A DNA stretch of 64,000 nt from JBBAGC01 sp964491265. GTDB taxonomy: Bacteria > Spirochaetota > UBA4802 > UBA5550. The translations under genes were made by a program, and so were the position numbers. The notes beneath the pieces were generated by a model. That model worked only from the letters and a program-made list of their open reading frames with translations. It was not told where the DNA came from and did not search any database. The first letter of the stretch is position 1. Each line of letters opens with the position of its first letter. Shown one piece after another: positions 61,880 through 64,000 of this stretch. The stretch lies in contig CAZBFP010000003.1 in assembly GCA_964491265.1 (NCBI GenBank), positions 124,001-188,000 of the forward strand, in the 5' to 3' direction.

Positions 61880-62299
61880 TTGGATATTGATTTAATTACA
61901 GGGAAAATTATTGATTCTGCTTTCAGCATTCACAAAGGCCTTGGGCCGGGTCTGCTTGAGTCTGTTTATGAGGTAGTGCTGTACAAAAAACTGGTTGAAG
62001 CAGGTTTGAAAACTGAAAGACAAAAATATATCGATTTTGAATATGAAGGTGAAATTTTTAAAGAAGGGTTTCGGGTTGATCTGCTGGTTGAGGACAGAGT
62101 AATTGTTGAATTAAAATCAGTTGAACAACTTGCGCCTGTTCATTCTAAACAGCTTTTAACATATTTGCGACTGATGAAACTTGAAGTCGGGCTGCTTATT
62201 AATTTTGGTGATACTTTGTTTAAAAATGGAGTAAGGCGTATAGTGAATAATTATAAACCCTCTGCGTCTCCGCGCCTCCGCGTGAACATGTGTGATTGA
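61880..62299 (+). CDS. GxxExxY protein (PD-(D/E)xK-like), complete copy
   Basis: TTG at 61880 with GGGGAG upstream gives 139 residues. Family signature GLLESVYE (residues ~23-30), then a nuclease-like core with GFRVDLLVEDRVIVELKSVE (Asp ... Glu-x-Lys) and LKLEVGLLINFGDTLFKNGV. The last residues SASPRLRVNMCD are coded by the 3' terminal repeat (62260-62285). Function of the family is not known. It is the only intact copy of five in this window. Confidence 0.85.
   Translation: MDIDLITGKIIDSAFSIHKGLGPGLLESVYEVVLYKKLVEAGLKTERQKYIDFEYEGEIFKEGFRVDLLVEDRVIVELKSVEQLAPVHSKQLLTYLRLMKLEVGLLINFGDTLFKNGVRRIVNNYKPSASPRLRVNMCD
62260..62285 (+). repeat. 3' terminal repeat of the complete GxxExxY package
   Basis: CTCTGCGTCTCCGCGCCTCC then GCGTGA, inverted relative to the CTCACGCGGAGGCG at 61701. 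Confidence 0.75.
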
Positions 62300-62327
62300 G
62301 TCACGGAGAAGAGTAGAGGAAAGCGGG

Positions 62328-62423
62328 GAGTTTCGGCTCACACTGGATGAGTTCGAAATTTTGCGGTCGCCATCTGCGGCCTCAAATTTATCTAAGAGAA
62401 GAAACACTCCATTTATTTTTTTA
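62328..62423 (+). pseudogene. ORF6N-domain fragment B
   Basis: EFRLTLDEFEILRSPSAASN then LSKRRNTPFIF matches fragment A (52724-52819) and, like it, lies just after a GxxExxY end. Confidence 0.65.
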
Positions 62424-62432
62424 GGATTTGGG

Positions 62433-62562
62433 CTCACGCGGAGGCGCGGAGGCGTGCTTCGGCTTCGCTTGCTTCGGCTTCGCTCAGCACAAGCAGTACG
62501 AGCAGCACGAGCAGTACGAGCAGCACGAGCAGCAGGGGAGTGTTTTTTTGGATATTGATTGG
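62433..62562 (+). repeat. CGCGGAG end, 9-bp array (locus 5) and GxxExxY stub
   Basis: CTCACGCGGAGGCGCGGAGG, GCTTCGGCTTCGCTTGCTTC, five CACGAGCAG/TACGAGCAG units, and then GGGGAGTG with the TTG start (62548). Only four codons (LDID) remain before unrelated sequence. It is an array with an almost complete loss of its gene. Confidence 0.8.
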
Positions 62563-62665
62563 CCACGGATGGACCCGGATTTTTACAGGATATAAGATTT
62601 ATTCACAAAGAATCATAGTGTTAACATTATGCAATAATACAGAAAACAAAACTTAAGGAAAAACA

Positions 62666-63847
62666 ATGAGTAAACTGACTGTAGATCATGTTTTTACATC
62701 TGAATCGGTAAGTGAGGGGCACCCTGATAAGGTCTGTGATATTATATCCGATTCTATTCTTGATGCATGCATAAAACTTGACCCGAAAAGCCGTGTTGCA
62801 TGTGAAACTTTTGTTTCAACAAATTTTGTCGGCAATGCCGGTGAAATAACCTGCAGCGGCTGGGATAAAATCGATCCTGAGAAAATAGTAAGGCAGGTTG
62901 TTAAAGATATAGGCTACGACAAGGCTGAATATGAGTTCTGTGCGGATACTTTTGAATATATGTGCAGAATTCACGGCCAGTCACCCCATATTGCCATGGG
63001 TGTTGACAGCTCCAGTGAACGTGAACAGGGTGCAGGTGACCAGGGGATGATGTTCGGTTATGCAACAACCTCTACACCGGAACTTATGCCTGCTCCAATC
63101 CTCTTTAGTCACCGTCTTTTAGACAGGCTTCAGCAGGTGAGAAAGAGTAAAGAGATTGCATACCTTAGACCCGACTCTAAATCTCAGGTGTCGGTTAGGC
63201 ATGTTAAGGGGCGACCTGTTGAGATAACCTCTGTTGTTATTTCTCACCAGACCGACGAGGTTTCTGCTGATATTATCAGAAAGGATATGATAGATGTAGT
63301 AAAAGATACCTTGTCCCATACAGGACTTTTAAATGATAAAACTGAATATTTTATAAATCCCACAGGGAAGTTTGTAATTGGCGGTCCCCATGGCGATGCG
63401 GGGCTTACAGGCCGGAAGATTATTGTAGATACTTATGGAGGTGTTGGTTCACATGGCGGCGGTGCTTTTTCCGGTAAAGATTCATCCAAGGTGGACAGGT
63501 CTGCCGCGTATTATGCACGCTATGCTGCTAAAAATATAGTTGCAGCGGGGCTTGCTGAAAAGTGCGAAATTCAGGTGGCTTACGCAATCGGCGTGGCAAA
63601 ACCTTTGAGTATAAATGTAAGCACATTTGGTACAGCAAAGGTGGATGAGGCAAAAATTCAGCAGATGCTTGAGTCAGAAGAGATATTCTGTTTCAGGCCT
63701 GCAAGCCTTATAAGGGAGCTGGGCCTGCTTAACCCGCAGGGGTGGAAATACCGCGATACTGCAGCTTACGGGCATTTTGGAAGGGATATGTTTCCATGGG
63801 AAAAGACTGACAGGGCGGATGATTTAAGAAGAGTGATAGTGATTTAA
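62666..63847 (+). CDS. metK: S-adenosylmethionine synthetase, complete copy B
   Basis: The 393-residue enzyme has SEGHPDKVCDIISDSILDAC (ATP site), GAGDQGMMFGYATTSTPELM, FVIGGPHGDAGLTGRKIIVD, SHGGGAFSGKDSSKVDRSAA and the C-terminal end. It makes AdoMet from methionine and ATP and should be essential. A truncated copy lies at 53576. Weak AAGGAA upstream. Confidence 0.95.
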   Translation: MSKLTVDHVFTSESVSEGHPDKVCDIISDSILDACIKLDPKSRVACETFVSTNFVGNAGEITCSGWDKIDPEKIVRQVVKDIGYDKAEYEFCADTFEYMCRIHGQSPHIAMGVDSSSEREQGAGDQGMMFGYATTSTPELMPAPILFSHRLLDRLQQVRKSKEIAYLRPDSKSQVSVRHVKGRPVEITSVVISHQTDEVSADIIRKDMIDVVKDTLSHTGLLNDKTEYFINPTGKFVIGGPHGDAGLTGRKIIVDTYGGVGSHGGGAFSGKDSSKVDRSAAYYARYAAKNIVAAGLAEKCEIQVAYAIGVAKPLSINVSTFGTAKVDEAKIQQMLESEEIFCFRPASLIRELGLLNPQGWKYRDTAAYGHFGRDMFPWEKTDRADDLRRVIVI

Positions 63848-63882
63848 TTGATGTTAATGGACAATTTGAGTGAATTATCAAG

Positions 63883-63967
63883 ATGAAGGAGTTGGAGTAT
63901 GAAAAACTTCAAAAAGAGATTGAAATGCTCAGACAGATTGTTGATGGTAAATTTTAATGAAAAATAA
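63883..63967 (+). other. Short overlapping frames after metK, unresolved
   Basis: ATG at 63883 gives MKELEYEKLQKEIEMLRQIV and a stop at 63957. ATG at 63899, with AAGGAG upstream, gives a 22-residue frame to 63967. An ATG at 63989 may begin a gene outside the window. None can be assigned. Confidence 0.25.
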
Positions 63968-64000
63968 ATTATATGCATTGAGGGACAAATGAAACCAGCA

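Noticed and set aside
61646..61880. A Glu-Gln-Tyr/His-repeat protein leading into GxxExxY, and a Leu-Val repeat protein on the other strand
   Set aside because: Both open frames result from a 9-bp repeat. The GGGGAG before TTG at 61880 and the shared start in all copies show where the gene begins.
47465..62534. CRISPR-like arrays at the five CACGAGCAG loci
   Set aside because: The units are contiguous 9-bp and 15-bp tandem repeats without spacers, and no cas genes are present.

Overview
The window is about 64 kb of a bacterial chromosome with low to moderate G+C. It suggests a member of the Spirochaetota or a close diderm relative; this is an inference from gene content only. The support is a PnrA/Bmp-type purine nucleoside uptake system, a spirochaete-like 658-residue acyl-CoA synthetase, the hrcA-grpE-dnaK-dnaJ order under a CIRCE operator, a 7TM-GAF-SpoIIE phosphatase, and an RND/TolC efflux pair that implies an outer membrane. 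No rRNA or tRNA gene was recognised.

Positions 1-43,100 are ordinary chromosome. In order: a minus-strand cluster (small membrane protein, VanY-type carboxypeptidase, B12-radical SAM-TPR protein); a Na/Pi cotransporter; a CAP-domain protein; a FabK/NMO-like oxidoreductase; small orphan genes; a short UvrD-type helicase; acyl-CoA synthetase; a TetR-TolC-RND efflux operon without an adaptor gene; a purine salvage block (xpt, bmp/pnrA, two-ABC ATPase, two permeases); a QueH-Smr fusion; a SpoIIE phosphatase; an isochorismatase-like hydrolase; an ECF sigma/anti-sigma pair behind tyrS; the heat-shock operon; a MacB-like permease coupled to a GT-C-like membrane protein; an AraC-type membrane regulator; and a lipoprotein. 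Several dispersed repeat families sit between these genes, including a four-copy MITE-like element of which one copy separates dnaJ from dnaK.

From about 43,300 to the end the character changes. Every recognised gene is on the plus strand, spacing is tight, and toxin-antitoxin modules (PIN/VapC, HicBA, Phd), Schlafen-AlbA/ATPase/winged-helix proteins, ORF6N proteins, GxxExxY proteins and surface-sugar genes are mixed with their own fragments. Many copies carry internal deletions whose joints fall on short matches of about 5 bp, or are fused to unrelated genes (PIN to Gfo/Idh oxidoreductase, PIN to DegT aminotransferase). GxxExxY copies share a package: a CGCGGAG-type terminal inverted repeat, a 15-bp/9-bp tandem array, a TTG-started reading frame and the matching inverted end.

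An EPS-associated MarR gene, array, GxxExxY gene, ORF6N fragment and metK occur twice in direct orientation (about 51.9-53.9 kb and 61.2-63.8 kb). The two copies bracket a legionaminic/neuraminic-acid-type operon (legB, legC, neuD, neuB/legI, legG/neuC). In that operon legB is frameshifted, neuD has a nonsense codon, a toxin-antitoxin block lies between legC and neuD, and an ORF6N-phospholipase-D-like gene is slotted between neuB and legG with 4-bp overlaps at both ends. The most unusual part of the window is therefore the 43-64 kb island: duplicated, microhomology-trimmed and cassette-like, with the potential to lose or exchange a whole sugar operon by recombination between direct repeats. 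Homopolymer frameshifts could be sequencing errors and should be verified.
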